Shown: positions 1 through 6,287 of the stretch, one piece after another | Position numbering within the stretch: position 1 is the first letter of the stretch | Layout of the letters: every line of letters starts with the position of its first letter | Virus record (IMG/VR): IMGVR_UViG_3300032050_000076 | Span: 1-64,000 of that record | DNA length: 64,000 nucleotides | Direction: 5' to 3' (one strand) | DNA from: a virus | The notes under the pieces: model-generated | Databases searched by the model: none | Seen by the model: only the letters and a program-made list of their open reading frames with translations | Told to the model about the DNA's origin: nothing | Made by a program: the position numbers and the translations under genes

Positions 1-2
1 CG

Positions 3-416
3 TCGACAAAGGTGGGGTGTGTAATCGTCAATGATGATAACGTCATCTTGTCGACGGGTTTTAATGGCTTTCCTCGTGGCATTGAAGAAGATTGGAAAGA
101 TCGTTGGAAGCGTCCAGAAAAGTATCACTGGGTTGAACACGCAGAAAGAAACGCAATCTTCAATGCTGCTCGAGTTGGTGTTTCACTCAACAACTCAAGA
201 GCATATCTAAACTGGGAACCAAAGCCATGCGCTGATTGCACACGCGCATTGATCCAAGCAGGAATCAAGGAAGTCATTGGTCCGAATCGTCCATGGAAAG
301 GAGTCGGTGCTGGAAAGCATTACTCGATCGACCACGCGGAAACCATGCTGCGTGAAGCAGGAGTCCGAATACGCTATTTCGACCTGCCCCCAGAACTAGG
401 GGAACCCCCATTCTAG
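3..416 (+). CDS. dCMP deaminase, 5'-truncated by window edge
   Basis: C-terminal part of a zinc-dependent deoxycytidylate deaminase, which converts dCMP to dUMP and feeds phage dTMP synthesis in the host cytoplasm. The reading frame is open from base 3 to the stop, so the real start lies upstream of the window. The GTG at 12 is internal. Zinc and catalytic residues are visible: HAE (bases 138-146) and P-C-x-x-C (two Cys codons at 228 and 237). The GFNGFPRG stretch before HAE is typical of phage-type dCMP deaminases, which carry an insertion here. Related cytidine-type deaminases cannot be fully excluded, but the arrangement favours dCMP. Confidence 0.88.
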   Translation, partial: STKVGCVIVNDDNVILSTGFNGFPRGIEEDWKDRWKRPEKYHWVEHAERNAIFNAARVGVSLNNSRAYLNWEPKPCADCTRALIQAGIKEVIGPNRPWKGVGAGKHYSIDHAETMLREAGVRIRYFDLPPELGEPPF

Positions 417-457
417 GACCGCTCTCTCGGCTCTCTCCTCGGTCTCTCGGGGGGCAC

Positions 458-474
458 GTAAGTTATTGATTTTA
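458..474 (+). promoter_or_regulatory. 17-bp upstream box, copy 1
   Basis: GTAAGTTATTGATTTTA, identical to bases 923-939. It ends 15 bases before a -35 element, and its first base is 67 bases before the ATG at 525. The same distances hold in copy 2. It could be an activator or repressor site or an UP-like element. Confidence 0.6.
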
Positions 475-489
475 CAAGAAATTCTTCTG

Positions 490-518
490 TTGTAAATTCG
501 AGTGTTTTATACGATAAT
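490..518 (+). promoter_or_regulatory. sigma70-type promoter P1 (TTGTAA-N17-GATAAT)
   Basis: -35 TTGTAA at 490-495, 17-base spacer, -10 GATAAT at 513-518. The expected transcription start falls at or next to the ATG at 525, so the message would be leaderless. It is preceded by the 17-bp box. Confidence 0.6.
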
Positions 519-524
519 TGTTGT

Positions 525-755
525 ATGATACATGAAATTGAAAAAAACCCAGCGGCGTATAGGTTAGCCACAATCACTTCAATTAAAAGTCTAAAATTCG
601 ACGCAATGCGCCTCGGATTCGACTGGCCAACAGACCCAGACTACGACAATGCGTCACTCAGTGAATTAGGCGCATTTCAGTCTGAGGTGCTAGAATACAT
701 CATGGATAACTGGGACAATTACACAGGTCCGTATCCCACGGAGGATCAGCAGTGA
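525..755 (+). CDS. Small acidic hypothetical protein (76 aa)
   Basis: Unrecognised 76-residue soluble protein, acidic (ends YPTEDQQ), without membrane segments or obvious motifs. No ribosome binding site precedes the ATG. Promoter P1 places the likely transcript start on the start codon itself, so the gene may be translated from a leaderless mRNA. The stop codon overlaps the GTG of the next gene (GTGA). As one of the first genes behind an early-type promoter, a host-takeover role is possible, but this is inference. Confidence 0.6.
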   Translation: MIHEIEKNPAAYRLATITSIKSLKFDAMRLGFDWPTDPDYDNASLSELGAFQSEVLEYIMDNWDNYTGPYPTEDQQ

Positions 756-934
756 AATTCTACCATTTCATCGATGCGCAAAACGACAAGTTTGGCAATC
801 GCCATACGCTCTGGCACACAGGGAATTACTGTTACGAAATCGAGTGTCGTTCGACAGGCAACAAAATCTCCCTGGAAAATACATCCTTCGAGGAAGCCAA
901 AGAAGCCTTCCGAGAGGTGCTCGTAAGTTATTGA
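752..934 (+). CDS. Hypothetical protein (60 aa, GTG start)
   Basis: Unrecognised 60-residue protein. The GTG start at 752 overlaps the previous stop as GTGA and has a good Shine-Dalgarno sequence (GGAGG, near 740), which supports translational coupling. The last codons (V-S-Y-stop) are supplied by the second copy of the 17-bp regulatory box, so the box doubles as coding sequence here. No domain recognised. Confidence 0.6.
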   Translation: MKFYHFIDAQNDKFGNRHTLWHTGNYCYEIECRSTGNKISLENTSFEEAKEAFREVLVSY

Positions 935-939
935 TTTTA
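923..939 (+). promoter_or_regulatory. 17-bp upstream box, copy 2
   Basis: GTAAGTTATTGATTTTA, identical to 458-474. It overlaps the 3' end of the preceding gene, ends 15 bases before the -35 element of P2, and begins 67 bases before the ATG at 990. Confidence 0.6.
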
Positions 940-954
940 TTCGACTTTTTCCTG

Positions 955-983
955 TTGTGTTTTACGCTAGGAAATGTTATAAT
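955..983 (+). promoter_or_regulatory. sigma70-type promoter P2 (TTGTGT-N17-TATAAT)
   Basis: -35 TTGTGT at 955-960, 17-base spacer, consensus -10 TATAAT at 978-983 followed by AG. The start codon at 990 begins 6 bases after the -10, which again predicts a leaderless transcript. Confidence 0.7.
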
Positions 984-989
984 AGTCTT

Positions 990-1247
990 ATGAAATGTGA
1001 AAACACTGTGAAAATTGGTGACGTCGTCAAGTCTCTTGACTTCGTTGGTCATAATGATTGCTATCGCATTGGCGTGGTTGTCGCCGTTTATAAAAACGGC
1101 ACTTTTTGCGCTGAGACTGCCAAGCGTGTTTGGCAGGGTAAGGTTGATCTCTCCTTCCCGCGCGAAGAATTCTACGCTCCGCTTCCTGGCAATCATTTCT
1201 TTGATGATCTCGCTAATGTTGAGCCTCGCGTGCAGGTGATTGCCTAA
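990..1247 (+). CDS. SH3-like small phage protein (85 aa)
   Basis: 85-residue protein with a compact beta pattern: K-I-G-D-V-V-K-S near the start, then YRIGVVVAVYKNGTF and RVWQGK. This resembles small SH3-like or KOW-like proteins common in aquatic T4-like phages; function is unknown. I chose ATG 990 rather than the upstream GTG at 957, because the latter lies inside promoter P2. The gene carries a terminator-like hairpin at 1083-1107 and overlaps the next start (TAATG). Confidence 0.65.
   Translation: MKCENTVKIGDVVKSLDFVGHNDCYRIGVVVAVYKNGTFCAETAKRVWQGKVDLSFPREEFYAPLPGNHFFDDLANVEPRVQVIA
1083..1107 (+). terminator. Terminator-like hairpin inside coding sequence
   Basis: Stem GCCGTTT / AAACGGC (1083-1089, 1094-1100) with loop ATAA, then AC and five T (1103-1107). 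It lies about 95-115 bases after the P2 start point. The stem is short and AT-rich at the top, so it may be only a by-product of the encoded YKNGTF. Confidence 0.35.
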
Positions 1248-1462
1248 TGAAAACTCCCTACTATGGAATGTTCACGGACGAAGGCAATGCTGCAGTCCAC
1301 AATATTGTTACTACAGCACATCTGCTTGATATCTGTTGGATAGAAGTATTGCAGATGTTGGAGAAACTCAGCAAGGTCAAAGGTTTCGAGGAAGCCAGCG
1401 ACACTGCGGTTCGCGAAGAAGTTTCGTTTGTTCTTTATGAGGAAATGCACAATGCGTCTTGA
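1247..1462 (+). CDS. Hypothetical protein (71 aa)
   Basis: 71-residue, mostly helical-looking soluble protein. The start overlaps the previous stop (TAATG), and the gene belongs to the run of coupled small genes behind P2. No recognised domain or catalytic motif. Confidence 0.6.
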   Translation: MKTPYYGMFTDEGNAAVHNIVTTAHLLDICWIEVLQMLEKLSKVKGFEEASDTAVREEVSFVLYEEMHNAS

Positions 1463-1661
1463 TCGTGGTCACGGTAGTCCGTATGATCGTGGTTCTGCCG
1501 ACAGTTACTATCAGCGATCGTTTCGTCCGCACTATTTCGTGGGCGACACTTATAAATCTGATGAGATTCAGCAGTCAGAAATGACTCTCGAAGAGTGTCA
1601 GGAATATATTCGTGGCTGGCAGGACAATCAAGCCAGTGGTAATTTCAAGGACTGGGGTTGA
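1452..1661 (+). CDS. Conserved small phage protein with RGSADSYY motif (69 aa)
   Basis: 69-residue protein with the signature RLDRGHGSPYDRGSADSYY at its N-terminus, PHYFVGD in the middle and FKDWG at the end. Proteins of this pattern are widespread as small hypothetical proteins in phages; function unknown. ATG 1452 is preferred over 1428, because it puts the conserved motif at the N-terminus and gives a short overlap with the upstream gene. Confidence 0.65.
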   Translation: MRLDRGHGSPYDRGSADSYYQRSFRPHYFVGDTYKSDEIQQSEMTLEECQEYIRGWQDNQASGNFKDWG

Positions 1662-1662
1662 T

Positions 1663-1887
1663 ATGAAAAAGCAAACAGAAACATTGTTGAGTGAAGCGAT
1701 TGATTTGGTGAATGCTGCTGATCATGTTCTTGCGAACACGATGACGCAGTATGATCTGAGTGCGAAGGATTGTTATAATCTTGCTGAGAAACTTGAGCGT
1801 GCGTGTCATATGCTCTTGGTGATTGGTGATCGCAAGACGCAGCAGGATCTGAATACCATTCCGATGGGTGAAGGAGTGCCGTTTTAA
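1663..1887 (+). CDS. Hypothetical protein (74 aa)
   Basis: 74-residue helical protein (long A/L/E-rich stretch from residue 5 to 60, compatible with a helical hairpin). ATG 1663 follows the previous stop by one base. Upstream in-frame starts would run inside the preceding gene. No recognised domain. Confidence 0.6.
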   Translation: MKKQTETLLSEAIDLVNAADHVLANTMTQYDLSAKDCYNLAEKLERACHMLLVIGDRKTQQDLNTIPMGEGVPF

Positions 1888-1888
1888 T

Positions 1889-2122
1889 ATGGGATATTTC
1901 AAAGACATTGCGATTGATATCGTTACGATGTATCGCGAAGATGGTATGAAGGAAGCAGAGATTGCGAAGTCTCTTGGTCTTTCGCTGACGCAGGTTCATG
2001 ATGTTCTTGCTGCTTATGAGAGTGGCGATATGGATTACAGCGAGACTGATGGTGATGTTGTTTCTTATGATGATCTGGTGTTTGATCCAGGTGATGTTGA
2101 TTACAATGCGGAGCACTACTAA
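1889..2122 (+). CDS. Small HTH protein (77 aa)
   Basis: 77-residue protein with a helix-turn-helix pattern near residues 19-40 (KEAEIAKSLGLSLTQVHDVL), similar to the second half of sigma-factor region 4 or to small phage regulators. A strongly acidic tail (many D and E from residue 44) follows. It probably binds DNA or RNA polymerase; the target is unknown. Start 1889 is chosen because the segment from 1868 lies inside the previous gene and a GGAG sits at 1872-1875. Confidence 0.6.
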   Translation: MGYFKDIAIDIVTMYREDGMKEAEIAKSLGLSLTQVHDVLAAYESGDMDYSETDGDVVSYDDLVFDPGDVDYNAEHY

Positions 2123-2346
2123 TGACTGACATGGCAAGAATTGTTGAATTGAGCCGTCAACTCGAAGAGTTGGGTTGCGCTGTTGTAATCTTTACAGAGG
2201 AAGAACTGCGTGGCGTTCGTGCTGATTATGTTCAAGATCGTTTGATCGAACTTGGTTGGGATGTCATTGACACTCTTGCTCATGATATCGAGACAGAACG
2301 ATTGGCTCCACCGACTGATGAGGATTGGAACTGGGCAATCAAATGA
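2122..2346 (+). CDS. Hypothetical protein (74 aa)
   Basis: 74-residue acidic protein with pattern VVIFTEEEL and a following helical region; no family recognised. The ATG overlaps the previous stop (TAATG). The stop overlaps the ATG of the next small membrane peptide (ATGA), so translation is likely coupled across three genes. Confidence 0.6.
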   Translation: MTDMARIVELSRQLEELGCAVVIFTEEELRGVRADYVQDRLIELGWDVIDTLAHDIETERLAPPTDEDWNWAIK

Positions 2347-2453
2347 ATGATCCACATTTGACATTCATCGTAGGCTTTCTTTTTGGTCTGATTGCAGGTA
2401 TACTAGTCTGTATTCCTGCAAAACGAAAGGGGAGATACTATTATGATAAGTGA
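2343..2453 (+). CDS. Single-span membrane micro-protein (36 aa)
   Basis: 36-codon ORF with one clear membrane segment (residues 6-25, LTFIVGFLFGLIAGILVCIP) followed by a basic tail (AKRKGR). The ATG overlaps the previous stop as ATGA and its 3' end overlaps the next gene by 11 bases. It fills what would otherwise be a 96-base gap. The topology fits an inner-membrane peptide with the basic end inside. Function unknown. Confidence 0.55.
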   Translation: MNDPHLTFIVGFLFGLIAGILVCIPAKRKGRYYYDK

Positions 2454-2664
2454 ATATCGTCGTTCTATTCTTGCACCAAGGACAAGAGTTCCGTTTGATG
2501 CGAGCAATCGCAAACATATGCTTGATTTTGCAAGGTTTGTGAAATATAATAGTTGGAGAGAAGGTTGCTCTTATTTCTTGGAAGATCCATACTCGGATAT
2601 TCCTACGATGATTCGAGCCAAGATTGCTGATCATACTTTGTCTAAACTTGTGGAGAAAGTCTAA
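2443..2664 (+). CDS. Hypothetical protein (73 aa)
   Basis: 73-residue basic-to-neutral protein, no domain recognised. It has a strong purine-rich ribosome binding site (AAAGGGGAG) before ATG 2443. The gene contains promoter P3 (2522-2550). The stop overlaps the next ATG. Confidence 0.6.
   Translation: MISEYRRSILAPRTRVPFDASNRKHMLDFARFVKYNSWREGCSYFLEDPYSDIPTMIRAKIADHTLSKLVEKV
2522..2550 (+). promoter_or_regulatory. sigma70-type promoter P3 (TTGATT-N17-TATAAT), intragenic
   Basis: -35 TTGATT at 2522-2527, 17-base spacer, -10 TATAAT at 2545-2550 followed by AG. It lies inside the gene at 2443 and would serve the genes from 2664 onward. Confidence 0.55.
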
Positions 2665-2852
2665 TGAGTGAAGGTGATTTTGAAGTGATGCCGAGAGGCA
2701 CAATGGAAGAGTTGCGTGTGTTGCGCAAGTTTGTAAATGAAATGATTGCACTAACTGCAATTCATGACATGCCTGTGCCTTATGAAATGCGCGCAAAGAT
2801 TAACGAAGTTAGTCGCTTCTATAACGAACATGTAGAAACTTATCCGCTATGA
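2664..2852 (+). CDS. Hypothetical protein (62 aa)
   Basis: 62-residue acidic helical protein. No recognised family. It is coupled to its neighbours by one- to four-base overlaps. Confidence 0.55.
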   Translation: MSEGDFEVMPRGTMEELRVLRKFVNEMIALTAIHDMPVPYEMRAKINEVSRFYNEHVETYPL

Positions 2853-3169
2853 TGATCTATTGCGCTGCGCGTTTCAAACCCAAAAAGAAACGCAAAGCAA
2901 AAGGTGAAGTTGCTCGAAAGTATCGGCGCTCGGAAGCAGTTTCTGGTGTGTTGAGTATTCCGAGTCTTTCATATGGACATCGTGTTGGTGCTGGCGATGC
3001 GCGAAAACTTGAGTCGCTGAACTCTGATCGTATCTTTACAGAAAAAAGAGAGAGCCTGAAATACACAGGCACTTTGGTGAAGGGTATTGCTACGATGCAC
3101 AAGTCGAACGCAGTGCCAGTTATCAATGAAGAGCAGATGCAAGATATCTCGAGAATGCGACGCGGATGA
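2849..3169 (+). CDS. Conserved basic phage protein (106 aa)
   Basis: 106-residue protein with a lysine- and arginine-rich N-terminus (KPKKKRKAKG, residues 11-20) and a C-terminal block KGIATMHKSNAVPVIN followed by RMRRG. The C-terminal pattern recurs in small proteins of aquatic T4-like phages; function unknown. Two tandem start codons occur (2849 and 2852). Confidence 0.6.
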   Translation: MMIYCAARFKPKKKRKAKGEVARKYRRSEAVSGVLSIPSLSYGHRVGAGDARKLESLNSDRIFTEKRESLKYTGTLVKGIATMHKSNAVPVINEEQMQDISRMRRG

Positions 3170-3333
3170 TCGGTCGTATTCTCTGTTTCTTTGGTCTGCA
3201 TAAATGGGAAGGATTGTGGCGAGAAAGTCGTTGCAGTTACTATCCCTTTGACATCCTTGTAAACAAAACTTGCAAACGATGCGGGAAAGTGGTTGTCCCG
3301 AAACAACCAAGTCGTCCATCTGATGAGGAATAA
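3166..3333 (+). CDS. DUF1660-like zinc-ribbon micro-protein (55 aa)
   Basis: 55 codons starting ATG 3166, overlapping the previous stop as ATGA. The pattern M-x3-L-C-x2-F-G-L-H-K-W near the N-terminus and C-K-R-C-G-K in the second half matches small DUF1660-type phage proteins, which look like single zinc-knuckle proteins. Cys/His candidates for a metal are C7, H12, C23, C36 and C39. Function unknown. Confidence 0.6.
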   Translation: MIGRILCFFGLHKWEGLWRESRCSYYPFDILVNKTCKRCGKVVVPKQPSRPSDEE

Positions 3334-3336
3334 TTT

Positions 3337-3546
3337 ATGAGTATTCGTTCAAAGGCTATTGTTGAAACGCTGAAGTCACTTGCATTTGTGACTGTTGTTG
3401 GTGTTGGTTGGTATATTCTTCTTGAGATTCTTGGTCTCCGATTGGGATTGATTCTCATGCTTGTGAGCATGATGGGTTGGTTTGCTTGGTTGATATATGA
3501 TTATTATGTCAACAAGTTTACTGTCGAAGAAAAGTTCAAACTTTGA
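3337..3546 (+). CDS. Two-span membrane protein (69 aa)
   Basis: 69-residue protein with two hydrophobic segments (about residues 14-30 and 34-53) joined by a short turn (GLRLG). The C-terminus is charged. Likely an inner-membrane protein; no family recognised. Its stop overlaps the TTG start of the next gene. Confidence 0.6.
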   Translation: MSIRSKAIVETLKSLAFVTVVGVGWYILLEILGLRLGLILMLVSMMGWFAWLIYDYYVNKFTVEEKFKL

Positions 3547-3728
3547 TCAGTCCCTGTAAAGGGATTTGCAAACTAGACACCCAACGTGAATATTGCGTTG
3601 GGTGTTTTCGCACAAAAGAAGAGATAACTGTTTGGACAAAGTTGCCTTTGTCAGAGCAGGAGCGTATAATAGAAGAATGCAGGCAACGTGAATATATACA
3701 ACGTGATTATCAAAATAATATTTTATAG
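3543..3728 (+). CDS. DUF1289 family protein (61 aa)
   Basis: SPCKGICKLD at the N-terminus and C-V-G-C-F-R-T-x-E-E-I-x-x-W are the hallmark of DUF1289, a small four-cysteine family of unknown function found in many Gram-negative bacteria and phages. The four Cys could bind a metal. It starts with TTG at 3543, overlapping the previous stop, since the family motif begins at residue 3. Unusually, it contains both a strong terminator-like hairpin (3577-3608) and a promoter (3642-3670). Confidence 0.75.
   Translation: MISPCKGICKLDTQREYCVGCFRTKEEITVWTKLPLSEQERIIEECRQREYIQRDYQNNIL
3577..3608 (+). terminator. Intrinsic terminator candidate inside the DUF1289 gene
   Basis: Perfect 10-bp stem ACACCCAACG / CGTTGGGTGT (3577-3586, 3596-3605), 9-base loop, T run at 3605-3608. 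It would end transcription of the first small-gene block, 34 bases before promoter P4. Confidence 0.55.
3642..3670 (+). promoter_or_regulatory. sigma70-type promoter P4 (TTGCCT-N17-TATAAT), intragenic
   Basis: -35 TTGCCT at 3642-3647, -10 TATAAT at 3665-3670 followed by AG. It lies inside the DUF1289 gene, directly downstream of the terminator-like hairpin, and would serve the gene at 3736. Confidence 0.6.
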
Positions 3729-3735
3729 GTGACTT

Positions 3736-4164
3736 ATGTCAAGAATGATATTTGAATTTGAAGGTGAGATTTCTAGAGGTTCTTTTTATGATCGAAACTC
3801 TACAAAGTCTGTTACTATGCAGTTGAATGATGATGATCTGAGCGTTCATGAAATTCTAAATGAGTTTCAAAACTTTCTTTCTGCTGCTGGCTATAAATTT
3901 GAAGAAGGTGCAGAGTTGATCATTTCCAGTAAGAATGATGATTGGAATGATTCTTGGAGCACTGGCTCATGGAACGAAGAAGATGAAGTTAGAAGTAACC
4001 TTGATCTTGTTGATGCGCAGAAAAATTCAAAGTATAATTTCAGCGATGAAGAAGTCAACGCTGAAGTGATTCGAATTCGCGACAGCACTCCAGGATTGAG
4101 CGAGGAAGCATATGAACTTGCCGCATATCACAATCTTGCCAAGAAAGCAGACGAAGGAGTGTAA
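3736..4164 (+). CDS. Hypothetical protein (142 aa)
   Basis: 142-residue, strongly acidic protein. The N-terminal half looks like an alpha/beta fold. A low-complexity acidic, Asp-, Ser- and Trp-rich stretch (SSKNDDWNDSWSTGSWNEED) lies around residues 65-84, followed by a helical end. No family recognised. It carries promoter P5 in its 3' half. Confidence 0.6.
   Translation: MSRMIFEFEGEISRGSFYDRNSTKSVTMQLNDDDLSVHEILNEFQNFLSAAGYKFEEGAELIISSKNDDWNDSWSTGSWNEEDEVRSNLDLVDAQKNSKYNFSDEEVNAEVIRIRDSTPGLSEEAYELAAYHNLAKKADEGV
4010..4038 (+). promoter_or_regulatory. sigma70-type promoter P5 (TTGATG-N17-TATAAT), intragenic
   Basis: -35 TTGATG at 4010-4015, -10 TATAAT at 4033-4038. It would serve the basic peptide gene at 4167 and the genes after it. 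Confidence 0.5.
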
Positions 4165-4166
4165 TC

Positions 4167-4259
4167 ATGCCAGCCAAAACAGGAACAAAAGGTTTCGGAA
4201 AGGGTCGTGCTAAACTCGGTTCAAAGAAACGACAGGCTCGAAGAAAAAAGAAAAAGTAA
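4167..4259 (+). CDS. Very basic 30-residue peptide
   Basis: 30-codon ORF with a clear ribosome binding site (AAGGAG) upstream of ATG 4167. About half of the residues are Lys or Arg, ending RQARRKKKK, with a G-rich start (GTKGFGKGRAKLG). It exactly fills the gap between two genes. The composition suggests a nucleic-acid-binding peptide; this is inference. Confidence 0.5.
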   Translation: MPAKTGTKGFGKGRAKLGSKKRQARRKKKK

Positions 4260-4261
4260 TT

Positions 4262-4750
4262 ATGAAGATCTCTATCGGTAAATATCCGAAGAAAGGTGAA
4301 CAGAAAAAGTCTATTCGCATTGATTCATGGGATACATGGAACATGGCGCATACTCTTGCTGACATCATTCATCCGATGCTCAGGCAGTTGCACAAAACCA
4401 ATCATGGTGCACCATATACCGATGACGAAGATGTGCCTGAGCATCTTCGTTCTACCAACGCAAAACCAAAGAAGAACGAATGGGATACTGACTCCAATCA
4501 CTTCAAGCGTTGGGACTGGATCATGAAAGAGATGATTTGGGCATTTGGCGAACTTGCCAAAGACCGTGACCCAAATTTCTGTATCAAGAAAGGCAAACAC
4601 AAGTGGGTCAAGAAGGAAGGTCAAGATTGGAGCGAGATGATAACTCTTGTTGAGCCAGTTTATGATACCGAAAAAGCCAAAGCATACTATGCTCGCAAGA
4701 AAAATGCCTTTCGTTTGTTTGGCAAATACTATGAGAATCTTTGGGATTAA
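4262..4750 (+). CDS. Conserved T4-like phage protein (162 aa)
   Basis: 162-residue protein with the pattern WDTWNMAHTLADIIHPML, then EDVPEHLR, then RWDWIMKEMIWAF, which I recognise as a conserved protein of aquatic T4-like phages with unknown function. It is rich in Trp and charged residues and has no membrane segment. It ends just before the methyltransferase/glycosyltransferase block. Confidence 0.65.
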   Translation: MKISIGKYPKKGEQKKSIRIDSWDTWNMAHTLADIIHPMLRQLHKTNHGAPYTDDEDVPEHLRSTNAKPKKNEWDTDSNHFKRWDWIMKEMIWAFGELAKDRDPNFCIKKGKHKWVKKEGQDWSEMITLVEPVYDTEKAKAYYARKKNAFRLFGKYYENLWD

Positions 4751-4752
4751 TT

Positions 4753-5538
4753 ATGCAACCAGAAGTAAAAGTCCACGTTACTAGAAACGGAACTCAATAT
4801 GCTTTGTTCGCTCAGACAGAAATTATTTCTGATGAGATTCGACGAAACCAATATTGGAACACCTACAACTTAGAAATTGCAGATATAGTTTTAAGCGAAA
4901 ATAAGGGCAACAGAGTTATTGATGTTGGTTCTGGTCTCGGTGGATTCACTGTGCCGCTCGCAATCAAATACATGAAGAGTCATATCTTCGAGGCATTTGA
5001 GCCAGTTCCTGCCATCAATCAGCAATTGAATGCAAATGCGCTGCTGAATAGACTATACAATGTTCGTTGCTATAGATTTGGTGTTGCAGATCGAAATGAG
5101 GTCATTGATCATGCCATTTTCGATCTTGCTGCTGTGAATCATGGTGCATTTTCTTTTTTGATCGATAGTTATACAAATAGAAATATTCCAGTTCCAAATG
5201 AGATCGATGTTTACGAATTACGAACTCTAGATGATTTTAGATTTGGTAATGTTGCTCTAGTCAAGATCACAGTTTCTGGAATGGAACTGGAAGTGCTTAA
5301 AGGTTCAGGAAAGATTATAGAGAATAATCAGACTCCTCCTCTCATGATTGAATGTTGGAATGATGACTGGTATAAAGAAAGAAAAGATGCTATGATTGAA
5401 GTTCTTCAGCAATACGGATACAAACAGGTATTGGTTCGAAGAGGATTCATTTATGCTTTCAACGACATCAATTTGTCTAAGAAAGTTGAGCAGAGATTGA
5501 GCGAACAAGTTCCTGGCAGCAAGGTGATGTTCAAGTGA
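4753..5538 (+). CDS. FkbM-family methyltransferase
   Basis: 261-residue class I SAM-dependent methyltransferase. The glycine-rich SAM loop is D57-V-G-S-G-L-G63, followed by an acidic position (FEAFEP) and a C-terminal block (VALVKITVSGMELEVLKG) typical of FkbM proteins, which usually methylate sugars or related small molecules. ATG 4753 is chosen over 4741, because the upstream codons overlap the previous gene. The neighbours are glycosyltransferase and methyltransferase genes, so the target may be a surface glycan or a phage-made sugar. Substrate unknown. Confidence 0.75.
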   Translation: MQPEVKVHVTRNGTQYALFAQTEIISDEIRRNQYWNTYNLEIADIVLSENKGNRVIDVGSGLGGFTVPLAIKYMKSHIFEAFEPVPAINQQLNANALLNRLYNVRCYRFGVADRNEVIDHAIFDLAAVNHGAFSFLIDSYTNRNIPVPNEIDVYELRTLDDFRFGNVALVKITVSGMELEVLKGSGKIIENNQTPPLMIECWNDDWYKERKDAMIEVLQQYGYKQVLVRRGFIYAFNDINLSKKVEQRLSEQVPGSKVMFK

Positions 5539-6287
5539 AAGTCTCTGTCATCACACCAACCACAGGCAACCCATATCTTGCAGAATGCATTGCATCTGTA
5601 AGAGCGCAAACATACCAAAATATCGAGCACATTGTAGTTGTTGATGGTAAAGAACGTTGGAATAAGGCAGACGAAATCTTATTGGCTTCTGAATTCCCAA
5701 ATGGAATGAATGAACATGTCTGCATTTTACCCTACCCTACAGGCACTAATCGTTACAACGGTCACCGTGTGTATGGTGCTGCTACTTATTTCGCAGATGG
5801 CGATTATCATATTTGGTTAGATGATGACAATGTTCTAGAACCAACTCATATAGAAAGTCTCATAAAAATTGTTCAAGAAAAGAAACTCGATTGGGCTTTT
5901 TCGTTTAGAAAGATTATAGATAAAGATAGCAATGTAATCTGTTTAGATGATTGTGAGAGTCTTGGTTTATGGCATTCTATTCTCAGTCCACAAGATTTCT
6001 TTGTTGACGTCAATTGTTATTTTGTCAAGAAAGAAGTGGCAGTTGGCATGAGTCCAGTTTGGTATCGCAAATTTCGCGAGCCAGGTCAGATGGAAATCGA
6101 TCGAGCCATTGCATCAATACTAATGGGAAAACAAAACAATCTAAAGTATGATTGCACTCGCGACTATACAGTGAAATATCGAGTTGGTAATACAGGACTC
6201 TCCGTACAGGGAGAGTTTTTCCTTCGTGGAAACCAAGCGATGTTGCAATTGCATAATAACAAATTACCATGGAAAAATCATGGCTAA
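5535..6287 (+). CDS. GT2-type (GT-A fold) glycosyltransferase
   Basis: 250-residue protein starting KVSVITPTTGN-PYLAECIASVRAQTYQNIE, the typical N-terminus of family 2 glycosyltransferases. It has the nucleotide-sugar/metal-binding acidic motif D96-D-D98-N and a following active-site region (DWAFSFRKI). It would transfer a sugar from a nucleotide donor. The GTG start at 5535 overlaps the previous stop (GTGA). There is no membrane anchor, so it is cytoplasmic. A terminator-like hairpin lies inside its 3' end (6197-6220). Confidence 0.78.
   Translation: MKVSVITPTTGNPYLAECIASVRAQTYQNIEHIVVVDGKERWNKADEILLASEFPNGMNEHVCILPYPTGTNRYNGHRVYGAATYFADGDYHIWLDDDNVLEPTHIESLIKIVQEKKLDWAFSFRKIIDKDSNVICLDDCESLGLWHSILSPQDFFVDVNCYFVKKEVAVGMSPVWYRKFREPGQMEIDRAIASILMGKQNNLKYDCTRDYTVKYRVGNTGLSVQGEFFLRGNQAMLQLHNNKLPWKNHG
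6197..6220 (+). terminator. Terminator-like hairpin near the end of the GT2 gene
   Basis: Perfect 7-bp stem ACTCTCC / GGAGAGT (6197-6203, 6210-6216), loop GTACAG, then a T run (6216-6220). It lies about 70 bases before the stop codon, so it could lower expression of the downstream methyltransferase genes. Confidence 0.45.

Larger units (their letters stand above)
417..524 (+). other. Spacer with CTCTCTCGG-like repeats and promoter region
   Basis: This 108-base gap follows the deaminase. Bases 421-450 hold three imperfect pyrimidine-rich units (CTCTCTCGG, CTCTCTCCTCGG, TCTCTCGG) running into a G6 tract. The rest holds the 17-bp box and promoter listed separately. I see no ORF and no tRNA in it. 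Confidence 0.6.

Noticed and set aside
2358-2404. TTGACA at 2358 with TATACT at 2399 as a promoter
   Set aside because: The hexamers are 35 bases apart, far beyond the usable spacing, and no -10 lies 16-18 bases after TTGACA.
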